Origin: Luteitalea pratensis
GTDB taxonomy: Bacteria; Acidobacteriota; Vicinamibacteria; Vicinamibacterales; Vicinamibacteraceae
Length of the DNA stretch: 64,000 bases
Direction of reading: 5' to 3'
Assembly (NCBI RefSeq): GCF_001618865.1
Contig: NZ_CP015136.1
Span: forward strand, 6,359,001-6,423,000
The position numbers and the translations under genes are program-made. A model generated the notes under the pieces. The model did no database searches and was not told the DNA's origin. It saw only the letters and a list, made by a program, of their open reading frames with translations. Shown here one piece after another: positions 44,325 through 52,580 of this stretch; positions within the stretch are counted from its first letter, which is position 1; each line of letters starts with the position of its first letter.

Positions 44325-46328
44325 GTGCCCTCTCGTCGTATAACCCTGCTGTGGTTCGGGCTGTTCTGTGCCTTGGCCGTGGCATTCTCGTGGCCGCTGC
44401 CCCTGCATCTCTCGACGCACCTCACTGGGGCGCCGTCGGGTGACACAGGCGTGTACGTGTGGAACCTCTGGGTTTTCCGGCACGAGGTGCTTCAGCACCA
44501 TGTGCCGCTCCATACAGGGACCGTCCTGTCGCTGGCGCCACGGGTCGACCTCACGCTTCACAACTACACGTTGTTCATGGACGCGCTCGCGTTCCCGCTG
44601 ATCGGGCCGCTCGGCCTGTTGCGCACCTTCAACCTCGTGTACCTCGCGATGATGGCGCTCACCGCGTGGTGCACCGCGCGCCTCGCGCACCGGCTGTGCG
44701 GACGCAACTGGGAATCCTGGCTCGCGGGCGTGGCCTTCGCCTTCTCGCCCGTGCTGATGGCCCGAAGCACCGCCCATTTCTCGCTCGTGGCGGCGGCTCC
44801 CTTGCCGGTGATGCTGCTGATCATGGTGAACGGCGAGGGCAAGGGCCGCGCGCGTGATGCCATGGCCCTCGGGGCGACGCTCGCATGGGCGGCCTTCTGC
44901 GATATCTACTACGCCGTTTACGGCGCCCTGCTCATTTCCGCCTGGGTATTCGCCAGTGCAATCGCGTTGTCGCGCCGAGAAGCGCCTGTGCGGTCGGCCT
45001 TCGTGCGCCGCCTCACACGCGGCCTGGTGATCATCGCCGCGACGTTCGTGGCCATCGTGGCCGTGCAGGGCGGCCTGATCCAGTTCGCCGGCCTGCGGAT
45101 CAGCATGCGATCCCTGTATACGCCGATGCTGGTGCTGACGGTGCTGGTGATCGCGCACCTGATGGTCGTCTGGCCGCCAACCGTCCAATGGCGCTATCGC
45201 TTCAGGCCTTCACACCCGAGGCTCGCGATGGTCATGGCGCTGACGGCAGCCGTCCTGTTGTCGCCAGTGCTCGTCGCGTATGGCGGACGCCTCGCTGCCG
45301 GACAGATGACCGGGCCGGACATCTACTGGCGGAGCAGCCCGCCTGGCGTGGACCTGCTGGCGTTCGTCATGCCCAATCCCAACTCGCCGTGGTTTGGCAG
45401 CGCGTGGAAAGCCTGGATCGAATCGCAACGCGTGGACGGGTTCGCCGAACTGACGGCGGCCCTGCCGCTGGTAGTCCTCGCGGTGATCGCGGTGGCATGG
45501 TACTGGGCGGGATGGCGGCCGCAACGCCGGCGCTGGCTGTGGATGCCGGTCACGTTTGCCGCGATCGCCCTTGGCCCATTCGTGCACGTGGCGGGCATCA
45601 ATACCTACATCCCGGGACCGTGGGCGCTGCTCCGCTACGTGCCCATCGTCGGACTTGCCCGCTCGCCGTCGCGGTTCGTCGTCCTCGTCTCGCTCGGTGT
45701 CGCCCTGCTGTTCGCCATGGCCCTGGTCGCGATCGGCGAACGCTGGCCGCATCGGCGGCGGATCGTGCTCGCAGCCGTGACGGCGCTCCTGCTCCTCGAA
45801 CTGTCGCCGGTCCCAAGGCAGCTCTACGCGGGCACCATTCCCGCGCCATTCCATCGCATCGCCGAGGATCCGCGTTCCGACGTGCGCGTGCTGCAGCTGC
45901 CCATCGGCGTGCGGGATGGCACGTCCTCGCTCGGCAACTTCAACCCTCTGACTCAGTATCAGCAGACCGTTCACGGCAAGCGGCTGGTCGGCGGCTACCT
46001 GTCCCGGGTCACGCTCGCACAGAAGCGGTCCTTGCTGCGGTATCCCGTCCTCGACGCGCTCGTGACACTGAGCGCACAGGGTGCCTCGGTGCCGCTCGCG
46101 GACGCTCAACGCCGGCGCGCGTACGCATCGCGGGATCGGTTCCTGCTCAACACGCGCGTCGCCTACGTCGTCACCGACGATCAGGACACCTCGCCCGAAC
46201 TGCGAGCGTTCGCCGAGGACCTGCTGCGGCTCGAGAAGGTGATGACGTCGGACGGTTACACCTTGTACATGCCACACGCCGACCGGGCGGCGGTCGAGCA
46301 GGCGTTCATGTCGGCGCCGCTCCGCTAG
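44325..46328 (+). CDS. Polytopic membrane protein, GT-C glycosyltransferase-like
   Basis: A 667-aa protein with about 11 TM helices in the first 480 residues and a soluble C-terminal part. The first periplasmic loop has a GT-C-like acidic motif, APSGDTGVYVWNLWVFRHE, and a second loop LHNYTLFMDALAF. Helices such as WLAGVAFAFSPVLMARS and FCDIYYAVYGALLISAWVF fit lipid-linked sugar transferases. Substrate unknown. The GTG start (44325) has no strong ribosome-binding site. Its TAG stop shares the CTAG tetranucleotide with the stop of the convergent symporter gene. Confidence 0.7.
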   Translation: MPSRRITLLWFGLFCALAVAFSWPLPLHLSTHLTGAPSGDTGVYVWNLWVFRHEVLQHHVPLHTGTVLSLAPRVDLTLHNYTLFMDALAFPLIGPLGLLRTFNLVYLAMMALTAWCTARLAHRLCGRNWESWLAGVAFAFSPVLMARSTAHFSLVAAAPLPVMLLIMVNGEGKGRARDAMALGATLAWAAFCDIYYAVYGALLISAWVFASAIALSRREAPVRSAFVRRLTRGLVIIAATFVAIVAVQGGLIQFAGLRISMRSLYTPMLVLTVLVIAHLMVVWPPTVQWRYRFRPSHPRLAMVMALTAAVLLSPVLVAYGGRLAAGQMTGPDIYWRSSPPGVDLLAFVMPNPNSPWFGSAWKAWIESQRVDGFAELTAALPLVVLAVIAVAWYWAGWRPQRRRWLWMPVTFAAIALGPFVHVAGINTYIPGPWALLRYVPIVGLARSPSRFVVLVSLGVALLFAMALVAIGERWPHRRRIVLAAVTALLLLELSPVPRQLYAGTIPAPFHRIAEDPRSDVRVLQLPIGVRDGTSSLGNFNPLTQYQQTVHGKRLVGGYLSRVTLAQKRSLLRYPVLDALVTLSAQGASVPLADAQRRRAYASRDRFLLNTRVAYVVTDDQDTSPELRAFAEDLLRLEKVMTSDGYTLYMPHADRAAVEQAFMSAPLR

Positions 46329-47653
46329 TGCGGCGCGTCGGTCGATTGGCCGCGCGCCACCCGCGCCGCGAATCCCGACAGGCCGATCACGCCGACGAGG
46401 TTCGGGAAGATCTGCAGCGCGTTCATCAGGTCGCCCCAGGCCCACACCACTTCCACTCGTCCAATCGCGCCAAGCGGAATCAGCAGGCAGTAGATCCACC
46501 GGTACCAGTGCGCCACCGGCCGGCCGAGGAGGTACTCGAAGAACTGCTCGCCGTAGAACGCCCAGCCGATCAGCGTCGTGTAGCCGAACAGGAATGCGCA
46601 CAGGGCGACGATGTAGCCGCCCACTCCCGGCATCGCTGCATTGAAGGCCGACGCCACGGCCGCCGAACTCGTGAGTCCCGACTGCCACGCGCCGGTGAGG
46701 AGGATCGTCATCGCGCTGATGGTCGAGGTGACGAACGAGACGATCGCCACCTCCATCACCGCTTGCAGCCCCTGCTGCTCCGGGTGCCGGCTGCGCGCGG
46801 TGCCATAGGCCACCGACGCCGTGCCGTAGCCCGCTTCGTTGGCGTACATGCCACGGGCCAGTCCATACCGCATGGCCACGACCATGCCGAGTGCGCCACC
46901 GGCCGTCGCCCGCAACGAGAAGGCCTCGCGGAAGACGAGTGAGAGGACGGACGGGATGTTGCCCGCAAACGCGATGATGACGACGAGGCCGCCACCGAGG
47001 TACAGCGCGACCTTCAGCGGCGCGAGCTTCTCGGCGGCCCTACCGATCTTGCCGATGCCGCCGACGATCACCAACCAGACCAGGACGGCGATCGCGATGC
47101 CCGACAGCCACGTCGGCAGACCGAGCTGGCTGTGGAGGACGACGGCAATCGAGTTGGGCTGCGTGAACGGCGTGGTGGTGATGGCCGCCACGCCGGCGAC
47201 GAGCGCGTACGTGGACGCAAGCCACGGCTGCTTCAGGCCATCGCGTAGCGCATACATCGGTCCCGACCGGATGGTCGCGCCGCTCGCCTCGCGCCATGTC
47301 ACACCCAGCACGGCCTCGGTGAACTTGATCGTCGTGGCGACGAAGCCGTACGCCCAGATCCAGAACAGCGCCCCAGGCCCACCGGAGACGATGGCCGTGG
47401 CCACACCCGCGATGTTGCCGGTGCCGATCGTGCCCGACAGCGCGGTCATGAAGGCCTGGAACGGCGTCAGCACGCCGGCCGTGCCGCTCTCGGCGCCCGA
47501 CAACATCGCGCGGAACGCGGCACCGATCCGCCGCACCTGCACGAATCGATAGCGGATGGTCAGGAACAGGCCGGTGCCGAACAGCAGCAACAGCAACCAC
47601 GGAACGAACAGCGCATCGGCGGCACGCTGCACGAGATCGGCAAGAGTCGTCAT
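46325..47653 (-). CDS. Sodium:alanine symporter family (AGCS) protein
   Basis: A 442-aa transporter with about 11 TM helices. AGCS signatures: LTPFQAFMTALSGTIGTGNI (Na+/substrate site), GPGALFWIWAYGFVATTIKF, GLARGMYANEAGYGTASVAY and YGEQFFEYLLG. It likely imports alanine or glycine with Na+. ATG 47653 is chosen; a TTG one codon upstream is possible. Monocistronic, convergent with the GT-C-like gene, sharing CTAG at the stops. Confidence 0.93.
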   Translation of the reverse strand: MTTLADLVQRAADALFVPWLLLLLFGTGLFLTIRYRFVQVRRIGAAFRAMLSGAESGTAGVLTPFQAFMTALSGTIGTGNIAGVATAIVSGGPGALFWIWAYGFVATTIKFTEAVLGVTWREASGATIRSGPMYALRDGLKQPWLASTYALVAGVAAITTTPFTQPNSIAVVLHSQLGLPTWLSGIAIAVLVWLVIVGGIGKIGRAAEKLAPLKVALYLGGGLVVIIAFAGNIPSVLSLVFREAFSLRATAGGALGMVVAMRYGLARGMYANEAGYGTASVAYGTARSRHPEQQGLQAVMEVAIVSFVTSTISAMTILLTGAWQSGLTSSAAVASAFNAAMPGVGGYIVALCAFLFGYTTLIGWAFYGEQFFEYLLGRPVAHWYRWIYCLLIPLGAIGRVEVVWAWGDLMNALQIFPNLVGVIGLSGFAARVARGQSTDAPH

Positions 47654-47773
47654 CAAGAGCTACAGCCTAGCCGATGCCGCTGGCAGATGCGCCGGGGCGG
47701 TCCTGTCCGAGTGCTGAATGAAAGGGGCACAACCCCTCGTACGTCGGGCCCGCCTTGCGCAGCGGGTCGGCGT

Positions 47774-47840
47774 GCGTCGACCTGAAGGTCGACGCCTACG
47801 TGTCCTGTGTCGGTGCCCGTCGAGCAAGCTCGACGGCTAC
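47774..47840. repeat. Double REP-like palindrome
   Basis: Two hairpins: GCGTCGACCT/AGGTCGACGC (47774-47783 with 47786-47795) followed by CTAC, and CCGTCGAGC/GCTCGACGG (47817-47825 with 47828-47836) followed by CTAC. The second core, with GTCGAGC/GCTCGAC arms, matches the palindrome at 15360-15379; the first recurs at 52534. Confidence 0.85.
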
Positions 47841-47854
47841 ACGCCGGACTCTCC

Positions 47855-47875
47855 GAACCCGATCCGGGTTTTTTG
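47855..47875 (+). terminator. Terminator-like hairpin with T-run
   Basis: AACCCG-ATC-CGGGTT followed by TTTT, plus-strand orientation. No plus-strand gene lies directly upstream, so its role is unclear. Confidence 0.4.
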
Positions 47876-47971
47876 ATTCCCGGTGCCCGATTCCGTTTCC
47901 CGGTTCCCGATCCGCTATCCGCGAACCCCGAGTCCCGAGTCCCGAGTCCCGAGTCCCGAGTCTCGAGTCTC
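47876..47971. repeat. CCCGAGT heptamer array abutting the SDR stop
   Basis: C-rich 7-bp units (CCCGATT, CCCGGTT, then six GAGTCCC/GAGTCTC) run to the stop codon of the SDR gene. Confidence 0.8.
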
Positions 47972-48750
47972 TAAATATTGCTTCGGCTCTGGCAGCCGTC
48001 CACGGTAATGCACGCACCGCTGATCCAGCTCGCCCGCGACGAGGCCAGAAACGCCACGACGTCACCGACCTCGTCGGCGCGACCGAATCGCCCGAACGGC
48101 AACTCGCGCGCGAGAAACTTCGCGATGCCGTCGGGATCGGCCTGCTGCCGCTGGTGCCAGGATCCTCCCTCGAACAGGATGGACCCGGGTGCGATCGAGT
48201 TGACGCGTATCCCGGACGGCGCCAGTTGTTGCGCGAGTGCCTTGCCCAGGCTGATCTCGGCGGCCTTGACGGCGTTGTAGGTCATACGGCCGCCCGACTC
48301 GCGGCCCCAGATCGAGGCGATCAGCAGGATCACACCACCGCCGGCCCGCTGCATGTGCGGCACCACCAGGCGCGAGGCTCGAATCGCCGGGAACAGTGTC
48401 TGATCGAACGCCTGCTGCCACACATCGTCGGGCGTATCCATGAGGCCGCCGCCCTTGCCCAGCCCGACGTTGTTGACGAGCACGTCCACGCCGCCCAAGC
48501 GCGAGACCGTCTCGTCGACGAGCCGCTTCAGGTCGCCTTCGCTGGAGACGTCGGCCGTCACCGCGAGCACATCGTTGGGCCGCCCGCCGCGTGCGCCGAG
48601 TGCCTGCGCCGCCTGCGCGAGTGTGGCGGGTGTCCTGCCGCAGATCGCCACCCGGGCGCCCTCGGCCACGAGCGCATGCGCGGCCGCCAGGCCGAGCCCC
48701 TTGCTGCCACCGGTGACGATGGCGACCTTCCCTGCCAGTCCGAGGTCCAT
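47971..48750 (-). CDS. Short-chain dehydrogenase/reductase
   Basis: A 259-aa classical SDR: cofactor motif VTGGSKGLGLAAAHAL, DVLVNNVGLGKGG (NNAG variant), active-site Ser in LLIASIWGRESGG, catalytic Tyr/Lys in MTYNAVKAAEISL, and RVNSIAPGSI. Start ATG 48750 lies one base after the stop of the DUF547 gene, so the two are co-transcribed. Substrate unknown; family range covers 3-oxoacyl, sugar and alcohol substrates. Confidence 0.93.
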   Translation of the reverse strand: MDLGLAGKVAIVTGGSKGLGLAAAHALVAEGARVAICGRTPATLAQAAQALGARGGRPNDVLAVTADVSSEGDLKRLVDETVSRLGGVDVLVNNVGLGKGGGLMDTPDDVWQQAFDQTLFPAIRASRLVVPHMQRAGGGVILLIASIWGRESGGRMTYNAVKAAEISLGKALAQQLAPSGIRVNSIAPGSILFEGGSWHQRQQADPDGIAKFLARELPFGRFGRADEVGDVVAFLASSRASWISGACITVDGCQSRSNI

Positions 48751-48751
48751 G

Positions 48752-49612
48752 TCAGCGCGGTCCGCCGTCGGTGAGATCGTTGAGGCGCCAGTCGTAGCTC
48801 GAGTAGCTGACCGCGAAGGTGTTGCGGCGGAGGCCGCGACCCTCGCTCGGGAGCACGTGAGGCAGCACCATCTGCAGGACGGCGAGCTCGATCGGGCTGC
48901 GCTTGGCGAAGGTGTCCGGATCACCCTTCCACACCCGGGTGAACTCGGCCTCGCGCCATCCAAAGACTGGCGAGATCTCGATGCGATCCGCGTCGGGATC
49001 GTAGCGGAAGCACTCGTTGCGCTGGACGCATTCGGCCGCGACCACCGACAGTTGCTGTTCGAGGCGCCCTGCCGTGAAGGCTTCGCTGCGCAGACGCCCG
49101 CCGCCGAGCGAGCCGCGTCCGAGCGCGAAGTACATGCGCGGATCGTCGAACGTGGGCAGCACCTGCTTCTCGATGGCTTCGAGCGAAATCAAGCGGCCGC
49201 CGATGCGATGGGTTCGCGTGAACGCCCCGGCGACGTGCTGGATGCTGTTCGAGGGGTATTGCGACGACGTGCCCTTGATGGGGTACGCGTTGATCACGGT
49301 GCGCAGCACGATCGCGTTGTAGGCATTGAGCCAGAACGCGGCCTGCTCGGGTTTCGACCAGCGCTCGAACGATGCCGCCGGCACGTCGAGGTTGCTGGCG
49401 TACGCATCGAGCCGCCCGCGCTCGCTGCGCAGCGCGCGGTAGTACACGAGGCCTTCGCGCACGTAAGTGTCGAGGACGAGGTCGAGGGCAGCGTGCATGC
49501 CGACGTCCGTAGGCGTCGCCGACTGTTGGGCGGACAACTCTTCGGCATGCGGCCAGAGCAGGATTCCGCCGGCCAGGACGAGGGCGGCGGGGCGAAACAC
49601 ACGGTGGAACAT
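48752..49612 (-). CDS. DUF547 secreted protein
   Basis: A 286-aa exported protein with signal peptide MFHRVFRPAALVLAGGILLW. The DUF547 core is visible: LDLVLDTYVREGLVYYRALR, SFERWSKPEQAAFWLNAYNA, MYFALGRGSLGGGRLRSEAF, FGWREAEFTRVW. The family is of unknown biochemical function with possible papain-like fold (conserved Asn/His). ATG 49612 is preferred: the frame stays open much further upstream only because it runs through a 7-bp repeat array. Confidence 0.82.
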   Translation of the reverse strand: MFHRVFRPAALVLAGGILLWPHAEELSAQQSATPTDVGMHAALDLVLDTYVREGLVYYRALRSERGRLDAYASNLDVPAASFERWSKPEQAAFWLNAYNAIVLRTVINAYPIKGTSSQYPSNSIQHVAGAFTRTHRIGGRLISLEAIEKQVLPTFDDPRMYFALGRGSLGGGRLRSEAFTAGRLEQQLSVVAAECVQRNECFRYDPDADRIEISPVFGWREAEFTRVWKGDPDTFAKRSPIELAVLQMVLPHVLPSEGRGLRRNTFAVSYSSYDWRLNDLTDGGPR

Positions 49613-49677
49613 GGCGCGGGTCACTGTATCACTCGTCAGGGAATGCGAACGGATTGGAAGAGATCGGATCAGGAAAC

Positions 49678-49785
49678 GGGTACCGGGTACCGGGTACCGG
49701 GTATCGGGTATCGGGTATCGGGTATCGGGTATCGGGTATCGGGTATCGGGTATCGGGTATCGGGTATCGGGTATCGGGTACCGGG
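49678..49785. repeat. GGGTATC/GGGTACC heptamer array, 15 units
   Basis: Three GGGTACC, eleven GGGTATC, one GGGTACC, all in phase, then GGG. Sixteen GGG runs spaced by exactly 4 nt on the plus strand make a very strong G-quadruplex motif. It lies between the DUF547 gene start and the hydrolase stop. Confidence 0.95.
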
Positions 49786-49813
49786 AAGGATCGTCCATGT
49801 CCCACACCTGCGT

Positions 49814-50620
49814 TTACGAGGCGAGACCGTGCAACCAGTGAGCGAGTGCAGACGAGAAGGCGTCGGGCTGTTCGACGTTCGACAGGTGTCCCGCGTGTTG
49901 CACCTGGATCAGCGTGGCCCCCTCGATGCCATCGGCGATCACGCGCGACAGTGCGGGCGGCGTGAGCGTGTCTTCCTCGCCGACGATGACGAGCGCCGGG
50001 CAGTCGATGTTCGGCAGCGTGGCACGGCTGTCGGGACGGGTGCGCAGCGCTTCCAGCGCGTCGATGACGGCGTCGGCTTCGGTTTCAAGCGCCCAGCGGC
50101 GCACCTCGACCGAGAGGTGCGGATTGGCCATGTGGGTGGTGGCGCCAAGCAGTCCGGGCAGCATGGCGTTGAGGACGGCGCCGGTGCCCTCGCGGGCCGC
50201 GACATCCTGCATGGCCACGCGGCGCGCCCGTGCATCCTCGGCATCCGCCTCGGCGCGGGTGTCGGCAAACACCAGCCCACGGATCACGGTCGGTCGACGA
50301 CGCCAGCACTCGAACGCGATGTAACCGCCCATCGACAGCCCCACCAGCACCGCGGGACCAGCACCTAACGCCTGCACCAGGGCGATCACGTCTTCGGCAT
50401 GGTCGCGCACGTGGCGGGCCGGGTTCGCGACACGCGGTGATTTTCCGAAGCCGCGCAAATCGGGAGCGACGCCGCGCCAGCCGGGCGGCAGTGCCTCGAG
50501 TTGCGGCGTCCACATGCGCGCGTTGAGCGGAAACGCGTGCAGGAAAACGATGGGCGTGCCCTCGCCCTGCTCCGTGATCGAAAGCGTCGTCGGGCCGAGG
50601 CTCAGATCGCGCGTGACCAT
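49814..50620 (-). CDS. Alpha/beta hydrolase
   Basis: A 268-aa soluble hydrolase. Oxyanion motif IVFLHAFPLNARMW, nucleophile elbow LVGLSMGGYIAF (GLSMG), catalytic Asp in IVGEEDTLTPP and His in VQHAGHLSNVEQP. Resembles 3-oxoadipate enol-lactonase-like and proline-iminopeptidase-like hydrolases; substrate not determined. Divergent from the next gene with 23 bp between the start codons, so the two promoters must overlap. It probably leads into DUF547 and SDR, with the repeat array between. Confidence 0.88.
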   Translation of the reverse strand: MVTRDLSLGPTTLSITEQGEGTPIVFLHAFPLNARMWTPQLEALPPGWRGVAPDLRGFGKSPRVANPARHVRDHAEDVIALVQALGAGPAVLVGLSMGGYIAFECWRRRPTVIRGLVFADTRAEADAEDARARRVAMQDVAAREGTGAVLNAMLPGLLGATTHMANPHLSVEVRRWALETEADAVIDALEALRTRPDSRATLPNIDCPALVIVGEEDTLTPPALSRVIADGIEGATLIQVQHAGHLSNVEQPDAFSSALAHWLHGLAS

Positions 50621-50643
50621 GGCGTCATTATCTTCCCTGTATC

Positions 50644-52446
50644 ATGCTCGGCGTGAGCCGGCACGCTTGGGCTTTCTGCCTCGTGGCCTGGCTCGGAGTG
50701 GCGCTCTGGCAGGCCAATCCGGTTCGCGTCGGCGATGGCCACGAACACGTGGCGGTCGCGCTCGCGCTGGCGCGGGGGCACGGTCCCGCCTTTGCGCCCG
50801 ACCAGATTCCGTCCCTCGAAGCCGAACTCCGGGCCCTCGGTCCGACGTTCGCCAACGCGACGCTTGCCCATCCCGACCTGGTCGGTCGCGACGGGCGGCA
50901 GGATCTTCCCCATTTCTGGCTGTATCCGCTGCTGGCCGCGCCTGGCGTCAAGGTCGCGCTCCTGCTGGGCGTTTCGCCGCTGTGGGGCTTCGTCGGTTTG
51001 CACGCGGTGCTGCTCGGAGCCCTCTGCGCCCTCGTGCTCGCACGGCCGGCCCCGATCTGGACGTCGTTGCTGCTGTTGAGCCCACTCGTCTGGTGGATCG
51101 ACAAGCCATCGCCCGACATGTTGCTCGTGAGCTGCCTGGCCGGAGCGATGCTGCTGTGGACGACGCGTCCGACGGTGTCGCTGATCCTGCTGGGCGTGGG
51201 GGCCAGCCAGAACCCTGGCCTCGTGCTGGTCGCCGCGCTGTTCGCGGCGTGGGGCTCGATCGAACGGCCCGCGCGCCTGATGTGCCGCCGCTGGCAGACC
51301 GGCGTGTTCGGCGCCGCCCTGCTCATCGCGCTGCCTCCCGCCTACTATCTCTGGCGCCTTGGCATTCCCTCGCCACTGACTGCAGCGACGATCACACGTT
51401 GGCCGGGTCTCTTCGACGCGCTCTTCCCGTTCAGTGATGTCTCGGTAGGCCTGGTGGTCAGGTATCCGCCGTTCGTCGTGGCGGTGGTCGTTGCAGCCGC
51501 GTGGCTGGCGTGGCGAGAGCTCTCGAGGCTGCGCGAGCCATTCATCGCCACGACTGGGCTGGCCGCGCTGGCGCTGCTGTGGGTCGTGGGGCAGCCTGTC
51601 AGCCAGAATCACGGCGGCAGCCCGGACCTCAGCAGATATGCGCTCTGGTTGATGCCGCTCGCACTGCCGTTGCTGCAGCAGGCCGGCACGAGCACGAGCC
51701 GCGTGATGCAGCACGTCGGCCTCGCGCTCGCGGCGCTGTCGGCGGCCTGGACGCTGGTGGCGTTCCCGCCGTCGCGGCCCGAAGGCCACCTGCAGTCGAC
51801 GCCGTTCGCGCATTGGCTGTGGACCCGCCATCCGATGTGGAACGACCCGCGCCCCGAGGTCTTCGCCGAGCGCGAGTCACACGCCGAGCCGGCCGTGGTC
51901 CCCACGGCGACGCCGGGGTGCCAGAAGGTGCTGCTGTACGAAGGCCAGTGGCCGGTGCACTGCCTGCCCCAGGACACCCCACCGGACGAGTGCTTCGATA
52001 CGCAACGCTTCTGTTACGCGAACCGCACCGCCACGGGCGCGGGCTACCTGTTCATGGTGGAACCGCTGCGGCCAGGCGTTCCGGTCGTGCAGGCCGAGAA
52101 GACCTGGACGCGGGCCACGCCAGCCGTGGCGACGATGCGACAGTTGGTGCGGGGACTGGCGATTGGCGAACCCGAGGATGCGATGGTGTCGCTGAGAGGC
52201 CTGTGGAATGTCGCATGGCTCCAGCAATGGAACGGCCAGCGACGAGCCGTGTTCTACGTGCGCAACACCCGCCCCGACGCGCGCATCGGGGTCCGCGTCA
52301 GGCACCGGGTGCTGGCGCGCGTGATCGACCTCAACCGGGCGGTGGAGATCGCGACCTACCCGATCGAGCCGGACACGCGGCACCCGGCATCGATTCCGCT
52401 CCCGGACGCCGCAGCCGATCTCGCCATCACGTTCGAACCACGGTGA
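50644..52446 (+). CDS. Large polytopic membrane protein, unknown function
   Basis: A 600-aa protein. About nine TM helices occupy residues 8-370 (e.g. VALLLGVSPLWGFVGLHAVLLG, FVVAVVVAAAWLAW). The first loop carries acidic residues (VRVGDGHEHVAVALALARGH), the position where GT-C enzymes hold their catalytic Asp. The C-terminal about 200 residues are soluble, with several Cys (GCQKVLL, VHCLPQD, ECFDTQRFCYAN) that may form disulfides in the periplasm. No family named with confidence; a GT-C-like enzyme is a guess. Confidence 0.6.
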   Translation: MLGVSRHAWAFCLVAWLGVALWQANPVRVGDGHEHVAVALALARGHGPAFAPDQIPSLEAELRALGPTFANATLAHPDLVGRDGRQDLPHFWLYPLLAAPGVKVALLLGVSPLWGFVGLHAVLLGALCALVLARPAPIWTSLLLLSPLVWWIDKPSPDMLLVSCLAGAMLLWTTRPTVSLILLGVGASQNPGLVLVAALFAAWGSIERPARLMCRRWQTGVFGAALLIALPPAYYLWRLGIPSPLTAATITRWPGLFDALFPFSDVSVGLVVRYPPFVVAVVVAAAWLAWRELSRLREPFIATTGLAALALLWVVGQPVSQNHGGSPDLSRYALWLMPLALPLLQQAGTSTSRVMQHVGLALAALSAAWTLVAFPPSRPEGHLQSTPFAHWLWTRHPMWNDPRPEVFAERESHAEPAVVPTATPGCQKVLLYEGQWPVHCLPQDTPPDECFDTQRFCYANRTATGAGYLFMVEPLRPGVPVVQAEKTWTRATPAVATMRQLVRGLAIGEPEDAMVSLRGLWNVAWLQQWNGQRRAVFYVRNTRPDARIGVRVRHRVLARVIDLNRAVEIATYPIEPDTRHPASIPLPDAAADLAITFEPR

Positions 52447-52454
52447 GCCTATCG

Positions 52455-52559
52455 GAATGCCGGGAATGCCGAGAATGCCGGAAATGTCGAGTTCCGTGAC
52501 TCGGCAAGGCCAATCCCGAATCCCAATCCCGATGCGTCGGCCTGAAGGTCGACGCCTAC
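52455..52559. repeat. GGGAATGCC repeats and a REP-like palindrome
   Basis: Three 9-bp GAATGCCGG-type units (52455-52485), degenerate CCCGAAT heptamers (52513-52533) and the palindrome GCGTCGGCCT/AGGTCGACGC + CTAC (52534-52559), near-identical to the first half of 47774-47840. Convergent spacer. Confidence 0.7.
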
Positions 52560-52580
52560 AGGACAGGCTTAAGCGGCGCC

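Noticed and set aside
49678-49785. CRISPR-like array
   Set aside because: Units are 7 bp with no spacers and no cas genes nearby.
49612-49807. N-terminal extension of the DUF547 protein through the heptamer array (repeated YPIPDTR)
   Set aside because: The extension is only the 7-bp repeat read in frame, and a proper signal peptide starts at 49612.
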